Shown: positions 25,077 to 51,845 of the stretch, piece after piece
How the letters are laid out: every line of letters starts with the position of its first letter
Numbering within the stretch: position 1 is the stretch's first letter
Source of the DNA: Thunnus maccoyii
Lineage: Eukaryota; Chordata; Actinopteri; Scombriformes; Scombridae
Assembly (NCBI RefSeq): GCF_910596095.1
Contig: NC_056538.1
Coordinates: 9,728,001 to 9,792,000 of the forward strand
Direction: 5' to 3'
Length of the DNA stretch: 64,000 nucleotides
Notes under the pieces: generated by a model
Seen by the model: only the letters and a program-made list of their open reading frames with translations
Told to the model about the DNA's origin: nothing
The model's database searches: none
Made by a program: the position numbers and the translations under genes

Positions 25077-28000
25077 TCAAGTGCATACGCCGAGCAGACC
25101 AGAGGGGTTCTGTAGACCAGGATGTCTGCTGACATGCATGGTTTCTGGGGAGGAGAATTTAATAAAAGTAGCGCTGGTCTCTCGGGTGTGGGCCTTGGTT
25201 GCAGCGTTTGCCAAAATGTGCATGATCCTCAGCAGGGCAGTCTCGCTAAAAACAAAGCATACAAAAGATCAAACTGACAGTGAGGATGGATGCTGACAGA
25301 ACACTTGTACAGTAAAGCTTTGCAGATGAGAAGTAAGGATCACCAAGACGACAGAGCTCAGTGACTACAGTGCTGGTGATGTCAAGGGCTTCAAAAAAAA
25401 AAAAAGAAAAGAAAAGGGCACTATGGATAAGAAGCGGTCACTAAACTGTGTGTGATACAAGATGGTTGAATAAAGGGAGTGCATTTTATCAGTCAGGTTA
25501 CACACCTGCCAACATGGATGCTGGAGGCCAGACACCAGGCAGCCTCCCCCTCTGGTGTCGGAGGCTCCTGCAGGACTTGGCGGGCCAAGCAGAGGGCCGC
25601 TCCTGCCAGCTGCACAGGCAGGAACACCACACACTGGCCCTCCAGGAGAGATAGCTCCAGGAGATAACGAGCCATCCACACCACCTGGTGGCACAGATGA
25701 CATTTCAGACCTCTACATAATGAAAGATAACCTCACTGACACTTCTGCTGAGGACGTGTCTAGCAGTACACATTGTCAACCCACCTTAGCACTGCAGCGG
25801 GCAATGGAGGCGAGGAGGAGGAGGAAGTGCAGAGGGGGACAGTAGGACAAATCAAACTTGAGCCCGCAGAGGACTTTTCGCTCCATTCGCAGCAGCTGAT
25901 GCTTAGTGTAGGTGTGGTCCATCAAGTAGCAGAGTCCAGACACCTGGAAGCACAAAAAGGAAACATCTCTTTGATAAATATGTCCCTAGTTTATTACATA
26001 ATGACAGATTTGGATATTACCTGTTACATATTTAAAAAAGGTAAAATACATAAATAAAATCTCCTTGCTCTACTCAATGAGCAGCAACAAACCAATCATG
26101 GTTTATAGAGATATAAGACACCATGCGCAGTCAGCCAAGTTTAACAGGCTGTAGCTTTGGTGTTGGAGGATTGAGCCAGCATACCTCAGGAAGGAGACAC
26201 TCTTCCTTCTTTGCAGCAAGGAAGAGGCAAACCATGCCAAGGAGCTGCAGGTTGACTGTGGTCACCTTGATCTTACGCAGGGAGCGGTTGAGGAGGTGTA
26301 TGGCCAGATAGAGAGTTTCCTCCTGGAAATGCATCATCTCCTGGCAGGAAATAAACAGGGCACACAACATTTAAAACCACTGAAAAGAATATGGTCCTTA
26401 TCTCAAAGTATAATGGAATAGTTCAACATTTTGGGAAACAGTTATTTGCTTTCTGCAATTTTACGAGTGTGGTATCAATCTTCTCATCTAACTAGGGCTG
26501 CCACAACAATTTTCATAATCCATTAATCTGTCAATTCATTTCTCAATTAACTGATTAGTTGTTTGGTCCAAAAAAAGAATAGTGAAAAATGTCAGTCGCC
26601 ATTTCCAAAAGCCCAAGATACAACCTAAAATCTCTAGTATTGTCCTGACCAACAGGCCACAACCCAAAAACACTCAGTTTACTGTCATAGAAGACTAAAG
26701 AAACCAAAATATATTCACATTTGAGAGGCCTGAACCAGAGAATCAACTTATCTATTCATTGACTAATCATTGCAGCTCTACATCTAACTCAGTAAGAATG
26801 CGAAAAAATAATATTTCCTAAAATGTTTATTCCTTTAATTATTCTCAAGTTAACAGATGTTTTTAAATTTTCCTGACAGGTCATCTATCTCAAGACAAAT
26901 AGTAAGAGCCATCCGTTTGCTATGGTGTTGCCAGCTTTTGACAGGTTCTGGTTTAACAATTATATGATCTTACAAATATAAATATTTAGACAAGCTTTGT
27001 TTTGAGGAAGGAAAAAACTCACATGAACTTGAATGAGCCAGTCTACCAGGATAGCCCTGGTGGCATCAGTGAAATGCCAGGGCAGGTCAGCGTTGGGAAA
27101 AGAGTTTTGGGTTTGAGTTCTCTGCAGGGTGAAAACACAGAACAGGAGGCACACATACACACTACATAACTCAAGAGATCCAGAGCGATAGCAAGTGCTA
27201 ATCCTTTAGGTTGCCCCTCATATACTACCACTACTATTTATAATAATAACAACAACAACAACAACATTTGTACAAAGCACATTTCAGGTACAATGTTCCT
27301 CAAAGAGAAAATAAGAAAACCATACCCCAATACAAATTAAACCATTTAGAGACCCCTGATTCCTGATGTCTCACCATCATGTCCAAGAACATGTCCCAGG
27401 CGTACGTCCGGTCCCATATGAGGTCCAGTTTCTCCAGTGCTGTCTCCACCTCATGACGCAGAAAGCTGGGCACCAGTGCCTGTAGGCTGTGAAGACCCTG
27501 CAGCCCATGAGGGTAGAGAAGCACAGGCTCCTCCAGACACCCATCTGCTACACAGGAGGGAAAGGAGGACACGAAGAAATAATATAAAGTAATAACCTCC
27601 TACCATCTGACTTTGCTTATATTTCACCACAATCTTCATTTATTGTTATTCTAACATCTTTATTTTGAACTGTGGACTTTCTGGTATGGGAAGAAGTTTA
27701 TATAAACCTTTGTTATTGATCACACTGCCAGCTGAGCATGTCCGACTGTCCTCATGGAAGCCCATGATGATGCTCTCACTTGTTTGTGCTGATAACCTTC
27801 TTTCCTGCAGACAGACAACACCTTACACATCTATGCAATGGGCACGTCTCATCTGCATGCAAATACTCTCAGCTCAGGGCCTTCACATCTTGACAGTATT
27901 CATCCAACCACTCATTTATCATGTAAGATTATTAATATGCAAGAAAATGAAGTTAAGAGTTAAGTGTACGTGTTGGGAGAAGGTGAGAAGCAGGACAGTA

Positions 28001-28898
28001 TGCGTACCCATCTGCGCTCTGGCTCCATTTTGACAGGGGCCATCCTGGACTCATCTACTTCTACAGGCTGCCAGCGATCTTTAGGCCCGCAGGCATTAGC
28101 CCAAGTTCTTAAGGGGGCTCGCTTCTCATCCGCCTGGAATGACAACAAAAAGTTTTCCCCCCACAGAAACTGATTCTATCAGGGGCACTTTAAAATGCCT
28201 GCCTACCCATTTTCATTACAGCCACTGGGACAAAACAATCTGCTTTCTTTGATCCCACTGCCTGTGTGGCTGCTGTTCATTCTCTGCAGGATTCTAATTT
28301 TATTGACAATACAATTCACTCCTAAGTGAACTTGCTCAAATAGTGGTTCATCAAGGCCTAATCAGGGCCTCCCATCACACCTGAGGCAGCAGGTGAACTC
28401 GATTACTTTTCTGGCAGTACAAGTAGAAATTAGGCAGTTTAAGAAACAATACTGAAAACAAAGCATAGCACTTAAAAATAATAGTTTAACAAGCCTTGAG
28501 CTGAAGTGGAAAAGCTATTAACTGGAGAATTATGTCATTATGAAATCAAGGTTCAATTAATTACTTCATTTGTAAATTTCCCCACCATGTTGCTCAATGA
28601 ATATTCTCTGCCATCAATTTATTTGGGAAATAAATGAACAGCGACGTCATCAAGGGAAAATACACATTTTGTTTTTTAATAAAGAGATGTTTTTTTTTTC
28701 TTTTTACCAATAACCTAGCTTTAATTGCACATCTGCAGTTCACGCATATATGAAGACTGAAACTTGGTGTTCAGATGGAGATGTTAACAGCAAATAATTG
28801 GTAAAGTTTCAGTGGTCTATTGAGCCCACTGAACAGACGCTCACTTTCTTGTGTAAGTCCAGCAGAGGCTTGGAGTCGCAGAAACCGGTCCTGGCCAT
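25077..28898 (-). CDS. ccnp: Cyclin P (cyclin N-terminal domain-containing protein 2)
   Basis: Nine coding exons: 28898-28845, 28133-28008, 27804-27726, 27547-27375, 27121-27023, 26340-26185, 25943-25785, 25684-25506 and 25245-25077. Phases close to 397 residues. The cyclin box starts with ATRAILVDWLIQVH and continues through EETLYLAIHLLNRSLRKIKV, LQLLGMVCLFLAAKKEE and VSGLCYLMDHTYTKHQLLRM. The second cyclin fold has PVQLAGAALCLARQVL and ETALLRIMHILANAA, and the tail is ETMHVSRHPGL. MRAIL-type and KxEE-type signatures (here TRAIL, KKEE) are the CDK-contacting parts in cyclins generally. It lies 3' of akt2 on the same strand, as CCNP does in human, which supports the name over a B-type cyclin. 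The CDK partner is unknown. The last junction (25506 to 25245) is the least certain. Confidence 0.87.
26405..26840. mobile_element. Palindromic teleost MITE interrupted by a second MITE
   Basis: Left arm GGAATAGTTCAACATTTTGG and right arm CCTAAAATGTTTATTCCTTT are imperfect inverted repeats. The middle has the phrase GTGTGGTATCAATCTTCTCA. Related pieces lie at 55222-55690 and 57346-57420. The element at 26493-26780 sits inside this one. Confidence 0.65.
26493..26780. mobile_element. hAT-like MITE, copy 2, with intact 8-bp target duplication
   Basis: Ends TAGGGCTGC and GCAGCTCTA are inverted repeats. The flanks are an exact 8-bp duplication, CATCTAAC (26485-26492 and 26781-26788). It lies in a ccnp intron. 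Same family as the copy at 2449-2811. Confidence 0.85.
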
Positions 28899-29060
28899 GA
28901 TCACAGCCGAAGACAGAGTTCCCGTGCAGGGCCGCTGCAGCTACTTATCCACGGGTGTCGGCGGAGGCCTGGAGCAGAGAGAGCCGTCATGCCGCCCGCA
29001 TAGCCGCTAATAAAGACAGGTGGGCCGCACTAATTGGGGTGGGGTCATCAACGTCAAGGT
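28899..29060 (-). promoter_or_regulatory. ccnp 5' UTR and probable core promoter
   Basis: GC-rich stretch with several CpGs directly upstream of the ccnp start codon, in contrast to AT-rich sequence on both sides. No TATA box is evident. Position and base composition only. Confidence 0.4.
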
Positions 29061-29433
29061 AGACAGAAGAACTTCCGGTCGATGCTTAAAAAATGAGCCA
29101 CGTTTAAAATGTTTCAGAGTAGGCTATTAAGTTAAGTTTTAGGCTTAAATTCTGTGAAATAGCTTGCCATCCTTCTGTATAGCAAAATTTAATTGGCTCT
29201 TGTAAGTTACACTCATCTGTACAGTCTAACCCAATATTTTATCCCTGCAATTACTCATAAACAAAAATGTTGCTTTTGGTTTGGTGGATGGTTTTCCTCC
29301 CTCATTTACATATTTGAGGGAGACAGAATAATGCAAATACTTTTCAATATTATGCAATAAATAAATCACTAATTACAACACCCTCAAAAACTACCCTCTA
29401 GTTAAATCAACAGCTCTGACATTGTGTCATAAT

Positions 29434-29791
29434 CAGGACCGTAGCCAGAGTTTTAGAAATACTGAGTCCCCCAAGTGCAACCCCAGCCACCCTATGGCAT
29501 TTTGACTATACGACACAAGACATGTATTCCCACCACATTTCTGTATGAATTTAACTGTTTTTGGGAAGTTCTATCTCCCTACATAATGGCCTAAATGTTT
29601 CAAAGCCTTTCCCTGCAGTGCTGGAATTTACCAAATCCTATTTTTTGTGTTTCTGGCCTACAACAGTCCAATTTAAGGATATTGGGCTAGATATCAGAAC
29701 CAGGCCTACTCACCATGTAAATGTGTTAAATTATGGTTAAAATTCTAACAGCATCGATAACATGACCTCCTAAATGATAGCTACGGCCCTG
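29434..29791. mobile_element. hAT-like MITE (CAGGGCCGTAGC family)
   Basis: Ends CAGGACCGTAGCCAG and CTACGGCCCTG are inverted repeats. Flanking 8-mers GTCATAAT and GTCACTAT match at 6 of 8, as for an aged hAT duplication. No coding capacity. Confidence 0.7.
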
Positions 29792-32576
29792 GTCACTATA
29801 CACTGAACAATACTACATTGTAAGCTTGACAAAAACTGCAGAGCTGGTGCAGTGGTTTGCATAAGACTGTACAGGTGAACAAGGTACGCTGTAAAATTTA
29901 ATAAAAAACACACACACAGCTTTTTTCAGTAAAAATGTTTACTGGCACATTATAGTTGCAAATGTTATAAGCTACCATATTGTAGCAGGTATCACCCGTT
30001 ACATTGTAAAGTCTTGCAAAGGGGGGCTGAAACTGTCTACCAGGACATCGCCCTCCCCTTTAAGATTGCTTTTTTCATTGCCCTCTGAGCCTCAACTAAC
30101 AGCAACAAGCAAAAAAAGAAAAAAAATCTTGTTACACCAACATCAGGTGTGACATTCGTGACTGTTGATCACATTCAAATATACAGAGAAGCAAGGTAAC
30201 CATAGTAAAGCTGCAAATCAAATACTACAAAGCTGCAGGCCTCCCCTTCTACGAATGCTGCATTCTCCATCAAGCTTTTTTTTTTTTTTTTTTTTTTTTT
30301 TGGTATTTACACAATAGTGAAGAGGCACTTCTTGTGCCCGTGTATGCCTACAGGAGAGGTCAGAGCTACTAACTTGCATGTTTAGCTGTGAAGCATTGCT
30401 TAAAGCGTGGCCAGCAGCGAGGTTCAGTGTATGGCTTCACAACCAATATTAAAAAAGTTCAGCAGCACCCCCTTATGGCCATGATAGCAATGAAGGCAAA
30501 TCCACAGTGGAGTCCATCAGTGCAGTGGTTCTGATATCCGGCCCTGCTGTTTCCAAAGCAGGACGCTAGGCTAGAAGTATGATGGCTGTGCCTGAGCCAG
30601 TGAGAAGAGGTGCTGGAGTTGTGAACTGTAAATCAAAGCCATTTGATCACATTATCATCCGCAGGAACTGGAGCCGCCTGCTGCCCAACGATGAGAATCA
30701 AAACCTGCTGCTTTTCTGTGTCTTTATCACTACTTTCACTCACAAATATCTCACAGTCAGCCTCTGGCGCTCTTCCACTCACACAAACTTAAATATAAGC
30801 AAATTAATATGTGACATGAGGGGTATCTCCAGAGAATGCTAACTGATGATTTTTGCTGAACCTTTTAAACCATTACTGTGTTTAGTTATTGTCTGAAAAG
30901 TAGCATCAATTTTTGAAAGAACAGTGTAAAAATGTAGACAACTTTGTTGATGTAATTGCTTAGGTTTAGGGACCATTTTTTTCTCGTTTTAAAAAGAATC
31001 AAACTGTATGTATGTATGCTTAAATTATGCTAATTATAAACAGTGAATCAGTTGCCTTCAGAAAGTAAGAGATCCAACCAGAAATTAACTGCCTATTCAA
31101 ACCAAATTACTGATAAATACAATCTAAGCTAAATAAGCAATCCTCTATTGGAAACCCCCTTAGAAGAAGAACTTAATCAAAAAGAAAGCAGTTTAAAAAC
31201 TTTTAATATATATATTTTATATAATGTATAGTTAACAAGACAATGTGTCTTCCAAATTTTGAGAAATAGATGGACAAAGAGAGGAAAAAAAAAAAAAAAA
31301 TCAAACAAAAACAAAACAATGACAAACAAAAAAGGTCTTGATGTTCCTTTAGTGAAGCTCAAAGAGCAACCAACATCTCTTCCAGCAAATGTGGAATATA
31401 ATATGCCTGCGTCAATAGGAGCACTTCTAAATATGCTGTCTTGAGCGTCGGACTCAAAGTATGCAGGTTTTTATTTCAACTAAACAATACATCAGCTGGT
31501 ATTGATTAGTTCCCCCTTTCTGCAGGTTGAAGGTTGGTCAACCAGCTCATGTGGCGTTCAGTTGGATTGTAAACCTGCAGACATACAACTAACGTAGATT
31601 TAAGTGCTTAGAAACAGCATCAAAGAAAGCACAAACCAACAACTCTAAACATCAAACGTGGAATCATTTGAAGTGTTAAACGTCCACCAAGTCAGTCAGT
31701 ATTTGGCCTCATTATAACAATGATTGAACTCTCTCTCTTTTTTTTTTTCTTAAAATACGGGAACATTCAAAAGCTTATTTTAAAAATATTTTAAAAACTT
31801 ACAATGATATTACAAATAGAAAAATGAACAAAAGATTGGTGCCTAACTCTTCAGCTAGGGAGTGACAATTACTGGACCGAGGACAGCGAATGGCTGTGTT
31901 CGTCTACATTGGTCTCTGTAGATGGGCTGGAGAAAAGGCTGTGGTCAAGTGTCTAGTCTCTATTCTCCTCCTTCCTTCCATTCTTACTGTCTTTTAAACA
32001 CGCTGAGCAACTGGCCTTAATGAAAAAAACTCTGTTGGTCGGTCAGTCAGAAATATTTTACTGTGTATGTGTTGATGCAGGACACAGCGACATGGACTGC
32101 TGCATCATTTTGAGTTAAATTAATGCAGCTTTTAAAGCAAAAGGTAAGCCATGCAAGACATCCCAGTTTCTAATCCTGACTGAGTCAATTTAGCGCCAAG
32201 CTGGTCACAGCTCACCATAAATTACATGCTTGTTCCCTTTAAAGAAGGCCATTGAGTGTGCCGTGTAGTGTCCTCTCTTGTCGATATTCCAGCAATAGTT
32301 CAGAGTTCTTAAAAACATGCATAAAAACAGACACAAATGGATGGTTGAGAATCAAAAACAGTTGTTCATACATTCTCTTGCGCTCATATGCACACTCGCA
32401 TACATTCAAACATCCACTCGTCCATTCGCATACACACACGTGCAGTGCAAACACAGAAATGGCAACCCTCCTCCCCTTCCCCCTCTTTCCCATTTCCCCC
32501 CTACTGTAGGAACGGTCCCACACTTGATTTGTAACAGCAAGTTCCAGAAAGAGCACTTGTTAAAAAAATGAAAATG

Positions 32577-32607
<31 letters not shown>

Positions 32608-33232
32608 CAAAAAAAAATGCAGAAATATGGCTTTACATTTAAAACCGTAACAATCGATGAAATAAAATTTTGTCCCCCCCCCCCCACCCAGATCTTTTCC
32701 ATTTTCCTAATTTTGATTATACTTCTTAAAATTCTATCAAGTACGTTTGTATATATATGCAGTCTATGCATGGGTGGGTTTTGTATGCAAGTGTGTGTGT
32801 AGCATGGGTACAGCTGGTAAAGAGGTGGTACTTGCTGGCATAACCTGGTTTCAAAGTGTCAAGGCTTTGATGTGGTGCCCAGTGTAGTGCAGCAGAGGTC
32901 CTGCAGGGAAGCCTGAAGCGAACCCTGAGAGGACGTTCAGAGACAAAGCTGCCAGTCTGTCCACACAAACCTGCTGAGGTCAGTCATTCGTGGCCTGTGT
33001 GTTCGTTTCATACTCTATGATCCATGGCTTATCCGATTTGCCAGTATGTGTGTGCGTGTCTGTGTGTGTGTGAGAGTGAGTTAAAGACCAAATGAAAATG
33101 TGTCTTGTGCCAGTTTTTGTTTGTGTCATTCGAAATTCCCCCTCCCCCCCCACCCCCCCCCCAGCAGTGCAAGTGTGTATGTGGGATTGGGATTGTGTAT
33201 TAGCCTGCCTGCTTGTTCAAAAGTCTGAGCGA
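29792..33232 (-). other. akt2 3' flank / likely long 3' UTR
   Basis: No coding sequence is recognised. The stretch holds homopolymer and simple repeats: poly-T at 30278-30301, poly-A near 32578-32604, C-rich runs at 32674 and 33140, and GT repeats near 33050. Part of it, adjacent to 33232, is presumably the akt2 3' UTR, but I could not choose a poly(A) site. Confidence 0.4.
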
Positions 33233-41441
<8,209 letters not shown>

Positions 41442-43229
41442 GCTGGGGCAGAAGACTGTCTGGGTTGGGAGGGGGCTGCAGACAAGCTGGTGGAAATCGT
41501 GCAAACCGCTTCTACTGGTCAAGTGCCTGACAGTGGCTCAGATAAAATACATGTATCATGTAATGCCTAGAGGAAGAGAACAGAGAAAAATACTGTTGAT
41601 GCAGGATACACAATGACTCTCATGTTGTCAATAAAATGTGAGAACAACGCTCATGGCAGGCTGGTGTAGCTTCACCAAGTGATCATGAGAACATCAACAT
41701 TCATTCAGACAAACATCACAAAAAAATACAGAATGTCAAGTGAATACATGAGGAAATAAAAACTTCCACTGACTGACATGTAGGGCTGTGAGCAAAACTG
41801 CTGCATGACTTCACTCGCTTAAAACAAAAACATAGCCTAAGGTAATACTGTTTTATTGCACAGACACTTGCCTTTTTGCCTTTAGAAAAGTCAATGTGAA
41901 AGGGCATGGGCTCTAAAGGAAGTTAAACTACAGCCAGGGAGGTGGAGGTGAAGACACAAAGTGAAACTGATTTCTCATAACAAAGGAAACTTTCTGTGAA
42001 ATGCTACTGAAGCCTATCGAGTTGTCACCACCGCAGTGCGCTGGAATACATTCCTCATCTTCACTGTGTTGCCTTGAAACACAACTCCACAACAAAGAAA
42101 ACTGCTGAAATCTGCACATCTGCTCACCACCTCATATCTGACCATCTGACTCTTACTACAGTGACAGCCAGAATGGGAAACAGATATTAAAACTCCAGAC
42201 AACACTCCCTGACATCTGCCGGTGTTTCAGTGTCATGATATAAATATGGTAGATCTTGTAACTCTGGTGATGCCATATAGAAATCAAATATGAAACATGT
42301 TACTGGTCTAACAATTAGCAAAATGGCTGCAATGCTCTGTATAGTCAAATGTAATAGCCTACTGTACCACAGCTCATGCTGAATGTTTGTGGAGAGGCCT
42401 TGGTGATCAGGGTCAGCCCTGAATCAGCAGCTTATGTTAGATAATAGGTTTACCAGAATTTCACAGTATTTCAGTGAAAGTGATGGGGTTGAATATTACA
42501 GTGCATACAGTCACCAGGCCACAAAAAACTGTTTGAACTACTTTGTTTACAAAGATAAAAAAGATAAGGCTTCCCTCGACTTCAGACTTTTTTATGGCCA
42601 TGAGAGGTGCATCTACGGCTGCACAACAACTACTAACTTCTGTGGCTGCTTTAAGAGACAATACAGACCAAGCACTACAACTTTTCACCGCACCTACGTT
42701 ACAACTTCAATGGACAAAACAGGACATCAACAGCAGCTAACATCTAACTAATGAAGCGTTAAGACAGCTCGGTTTACATGCAGCACACTTGAGGAAACAA
42801 CAAAGAGACAATAAATAGCAATTTTTTTTACAAGTATAGCTACCCAGGTAAATTGTGCCGTTTTTAATTCATGTCTCAAAAATTACAAACGGCACACAAC
42901 GCGGCAACAAACGTAAACATGAACATTACGTTAACACATCCTCATCCTTCCAGTGTGGAAGCTAGGCTAGCTAACAGAAGCAAAGTCAACAAACGATACC
43001 TTCCAAGTCCAAGACAGGTAGTTAGCTTTTCTATCTCAGTTTGACTGTGAACAACTTGCTACGACACTTCAACCATAGCTGATGAGCAGTTTTGGCCAAT
43101 TGGCGCGTCAGACAGCACTGAGGACACTGACCATGACCGCATTACGATCAAACAAGGCAGATAGCCAAACTAGCTTTCGAGCTAACAGCTAGTTAGCACG
43201 TCAGTTAGCGACTTGCGCTACTTCTCCTC

Positions 43230-43560
43230 ATTGCCCCGGCTTTTCTTACCTCGGGCTTCAGCGACAAAAAAAATATCCCCCAGCTATCGGTCCTTGAAGA
43301 GGCTCAGAGGTACGCCGCACAAAGCTCCCACCAGTTATCACTTGAAGCTTGTGTGTATTGAACTCTGTCAATGATCACACAGCTTTAGCGGACTCCTCGC
43401 CGAGCTTGTTTTCTCCTCTCACAACAACAGCGGCGGCAGCAGCGGCAGCGGCAAAGGCGGCGACGGCGGCGGCAGCAGCGGCGTGCTCGGTTTGTTGCTA
43501 CTGCAGTGGTTCACTGAAGCGTGTGTGAACCAGCGAGAGAATAAAGTCAACTGAGCTCCA
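43230..43560 (-). promoter_or_regulatory. akt2 5' UTR exon / CpG-rich promoter
   Basis: A strongly GC-rich block with a (GGC)n/(GCA)n run at 43426-43493 lies about 2 kb upstream of the akt2 start codon and 0.6 kb from the 3' end of dhx40. The sequence near 43245 (TTCTTACCTCGGGC, minus-strand GAGGTAAGAA) is a good splice donor for a non-coding first exon. Confidence 0.55.
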
Positions 43561-44065
43561 ACTTGATTGATAAATATGCTGAATACGACAACAAATAACT
43601 GTCAAATCCTAGACATATAAAAGCGCTTCTTTATGGTTATGGTTAGTCGCCAGCTGCTTCGCGTGGAAGCCCTCCGTCCCAGCCAGACAGTACAGCAGCC
43701 CCTCAGACGCACACAAAAAGGAAATGACGTACGAGGCCATAGAGGGTCCACTGCACCTGAACAGTCGGTGTGAAAGTACATCAAGTACTATACTATAACC
43801 TTAACCTCACCCCGACTGCACAGAGCTGGAGTACGGATTAATTTAGAGTTAGGCAGTGCAAAAATAGCTAAAAATGCATCTTCCTTCTTAACCAGTGTTC
43901 CCTCCTCCTCTATAAACCAACAGTTTCTTTCAAACCTGTTCCTGTTAAGGAATAAAGCACCAAGGATTTCTTTAGATGACCCATGCAACCAACTATTACA
44001 TACCGTAATTGTGTCTACAGTGGAGTGAATGAAGAGAGAAGCAATGTTATGAAAGTAAGAAAATG

Positions 44066-44071
44066 TTTATT
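44066..44071 (-). terminator. poly(A) signal of dhx40
   Basis: Minus-strand AATAAA 60 nt beyond the dhx40 stop codon. Confidence 0.65.
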
Positions 44072-44130
44072 ATTCACAAGTCATTTTCAAAAATGTCCAT
44101 TTGTGGTATGTACTCAAAGGTGTGGTTCTG

Positions 44131-49807
<5,677 letters not shown>

Positions 49808-50060
49808 AACTGACCCAGCAGATATCAGAATAAGGAGCGGAGCAGACGGAAGAAATACTAACGTTAATCGGGCAGAACACGGCGTAGTTAGTGTCTGTGA
49901 CCACAGACTGTTTTATGCTTCACAGAATAGATGTTTCTTTTTATTTTACTCCTCTCGTTTGGAAGACGACACGCTCACTCGATAACTTCCGCAAACTAAC
50001 CCATTCTGCGTTTCTATTGGTCGAGTTGTGGCACGTGACCTAAGCTCCGCCACCACAGTA
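49808..50060 (-). promoter_or_regulatory. dhx40 promoter
   Basis: CpG-rich compared with the AT-rich sequence beyond 50080. A minus-strand CCAAT box (ATTGG at 50016-50020) and an E-box, CACGTGAC at 50032-50039, lie 210-230 nt upstream of the start codon. Confidence 0.5.
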
Positions 50061-50914
50061 GAAGGTTTGCTGCCCTTTTTTAAGAAATCAAACTTTATGT
50101 AGAGAAAAATGTTGCAATATTAAATAATCGAATAAATTGAAGACAAAAAGTCAATTTTATTACATAGAAAGCCATAAGTCGATTTGTTGAATTTAACTAC
50201 ATTAAATCTGAATATTGACAGTTTTCAGAGTTTAGTCCCTAAATATTGATGCATGTGAAATTTATCCATTGATCAGCTAAGTCAAAATACATCCATGAAT
50301 GTTTTACTTATCCATATATGTATTATTATATATTATTGTATTTTTATTTTATGTATTATTATCTATTATTATATTATACATTTTGCACAACTATCTAAAA
50401 TAAACAATAGCCAGTTAAATTTTCCCTTTCTAAAGCACAACATATTTAGACACTTGGGTATATGCTATGCAAAATTTTGAAGGATACTTCTCTGACTCTG
50501 TTCACTAGTATTTATGTTGAATACAGCAAGCCTTTCCCCTATGTAATCATGAAATATTGAAGACCAAAAAGATATTGCTGCAGAAAATGTGAGACCTTTT
50601 TTGGAGGGTGGTTTGTTTTCTACTGCAAATGTTCATTATATTAGCTTGTAGAGCTACTAACATCTCACTAATTTGACAGTTCCTTAAAAATATAAGATGC
50701 ACATCTTAAAGTGACCTCTACAATATATCCTATAATCGTTGTTTTAAAAATCCACAGGAAATGATAGTTTAAAGGAGGACTTTATGAATCCCTCTGTTAA
50801 AACATGCAGCTTTTCTACTAGTCATGTTTATGTATTCACTTGTTCAAAAACTTGAAGTGAGAAGTTCATTGTTTATCCATTAAAATGAGGCCCAGTAGCA
50901 GATTTAAACAATGG

Positions 50915-51845
50915 TTAAAGGTTCTGTATGTAGGAATCAGAAATTCCTTCTCATTAGTGACACCTGTGGCCATTCAATAAGCTGTAGTCAGCATCCTGGT
51001 ACTCATGGCATGAGACTATTGCAGGTGATGTCTTTTTCCTTGCTTACACTTCTCCTAATTACATAAAAGATCTCTAACGTTGTGTTTTGCACTGTGTTTC
51101 AGCAAAGCATCTCTCACTCCCAGGCAGTCAGCTCCCCTGCTGTTTGTATGCGTGCTTGCTTGCTCACACACAAACACGCACACAGAGGCTCCTGCTGCGC
51201 TGTGGCTGCTGGCCAGTGAGAGCCAATCTGCACCACCCAACTCACACAATATGCATTAATCAACCACCTGAACCTGACCGACCCACAAACCACCAACTTT
51301 TTTTTTACCAACCGTGTTCACTAAACACCAGTGGGCTCAGTGAGCTGTGGCCCGGCAGCAATGCGCTGTGGCCGCAGAGCAACACACTGCGGTCAGGCAG
51401 CAACAAGCTGTGGCTGGAGAGCAACGGGCTGTGGCTGGAGAGCAACACGCTGCAGTTTTGTTGTGAAATGTTTGTTTATTATCACCTTGGACTACCAATA
51501 GGAAAAACAAAAGGGGGAAGCTATGTTCTGCTATCGCTCTGGAGCTTGTTTTCTGCTCCTTTGTTGAGGAAATATTGTTTTAGCCGTGTGTGCTCAGGAG
51601 TGGGTGACTTGTCATTGCAGCTGTGTTTTGTTGTGAAATGTGTAGTGGTTGATGGAAGCAGCTGGCAGTTTCATTAGCTGGAGAGATAATATCTGCAGGG
51701 TGTTTCTAGTCGGATGGCGTAGTTTTTGTTGTGTTGTTATGCCGGTGGTTTGTTGACATTAGTATTTGTACCCGTTCACTAATTGGCAATAAAAAACGAT
51801 TAATACATGTAAATTGCTTCACAATTCTACATATAGAACCTTTAA
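50915..51845. mobile_element. TTAA-flanked non-autonomous DNA transposon
   Basis: TTAA at 50915-50918 is followed by AGGTTCTGTATGTAGGAATC. The opposite end, read inward, is AGGTTCTATATGTAGAATTG before TTAA at 51842-51845. The inverted ends match at about 17 of 20. There is no transposase. The body carries the 21-bp minisatellite at 51345-51449. Confidence 0.8.
51345..51449 (+). repeat. 21-bp minisatellite, five units
   Basis: Five units of the form CTGTGGCTGGAGAGCAACRNG (consensus approximate) lie end to end, with a partial sixth after 51449. They keep an open frame of seven-residue units such as LWPGSNA and LWLESNT, but this is probably incidental. Confidence 0.85.

Noticed and set aside
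25077-28898. Reading the cyclin as a B-type mitotic cyclin
   Set aside because: The position beside akt2 and the LQLLGMVCLFLAAKKEE style fit cyclin P better, and no destruction box is evident near the N terminus.
32406-32771. Minus-strand 121-codon frame in the akt2 3' region
   Set aside because: It is a translation of poly-A and C-rich simple repeats.
42434-42751. Open frames in the first akt2 intron
   Set aside because: No homology is recognised, composition is non-coding, and they overlap on both strands.
51087-51677. A 196-codon plus-strand open frame
   Set aside because: It lies wholly inside a TTAA-flanked non-autonomous transposon and is kept open by a 21-bp tandem array. It resembles no protein I know.
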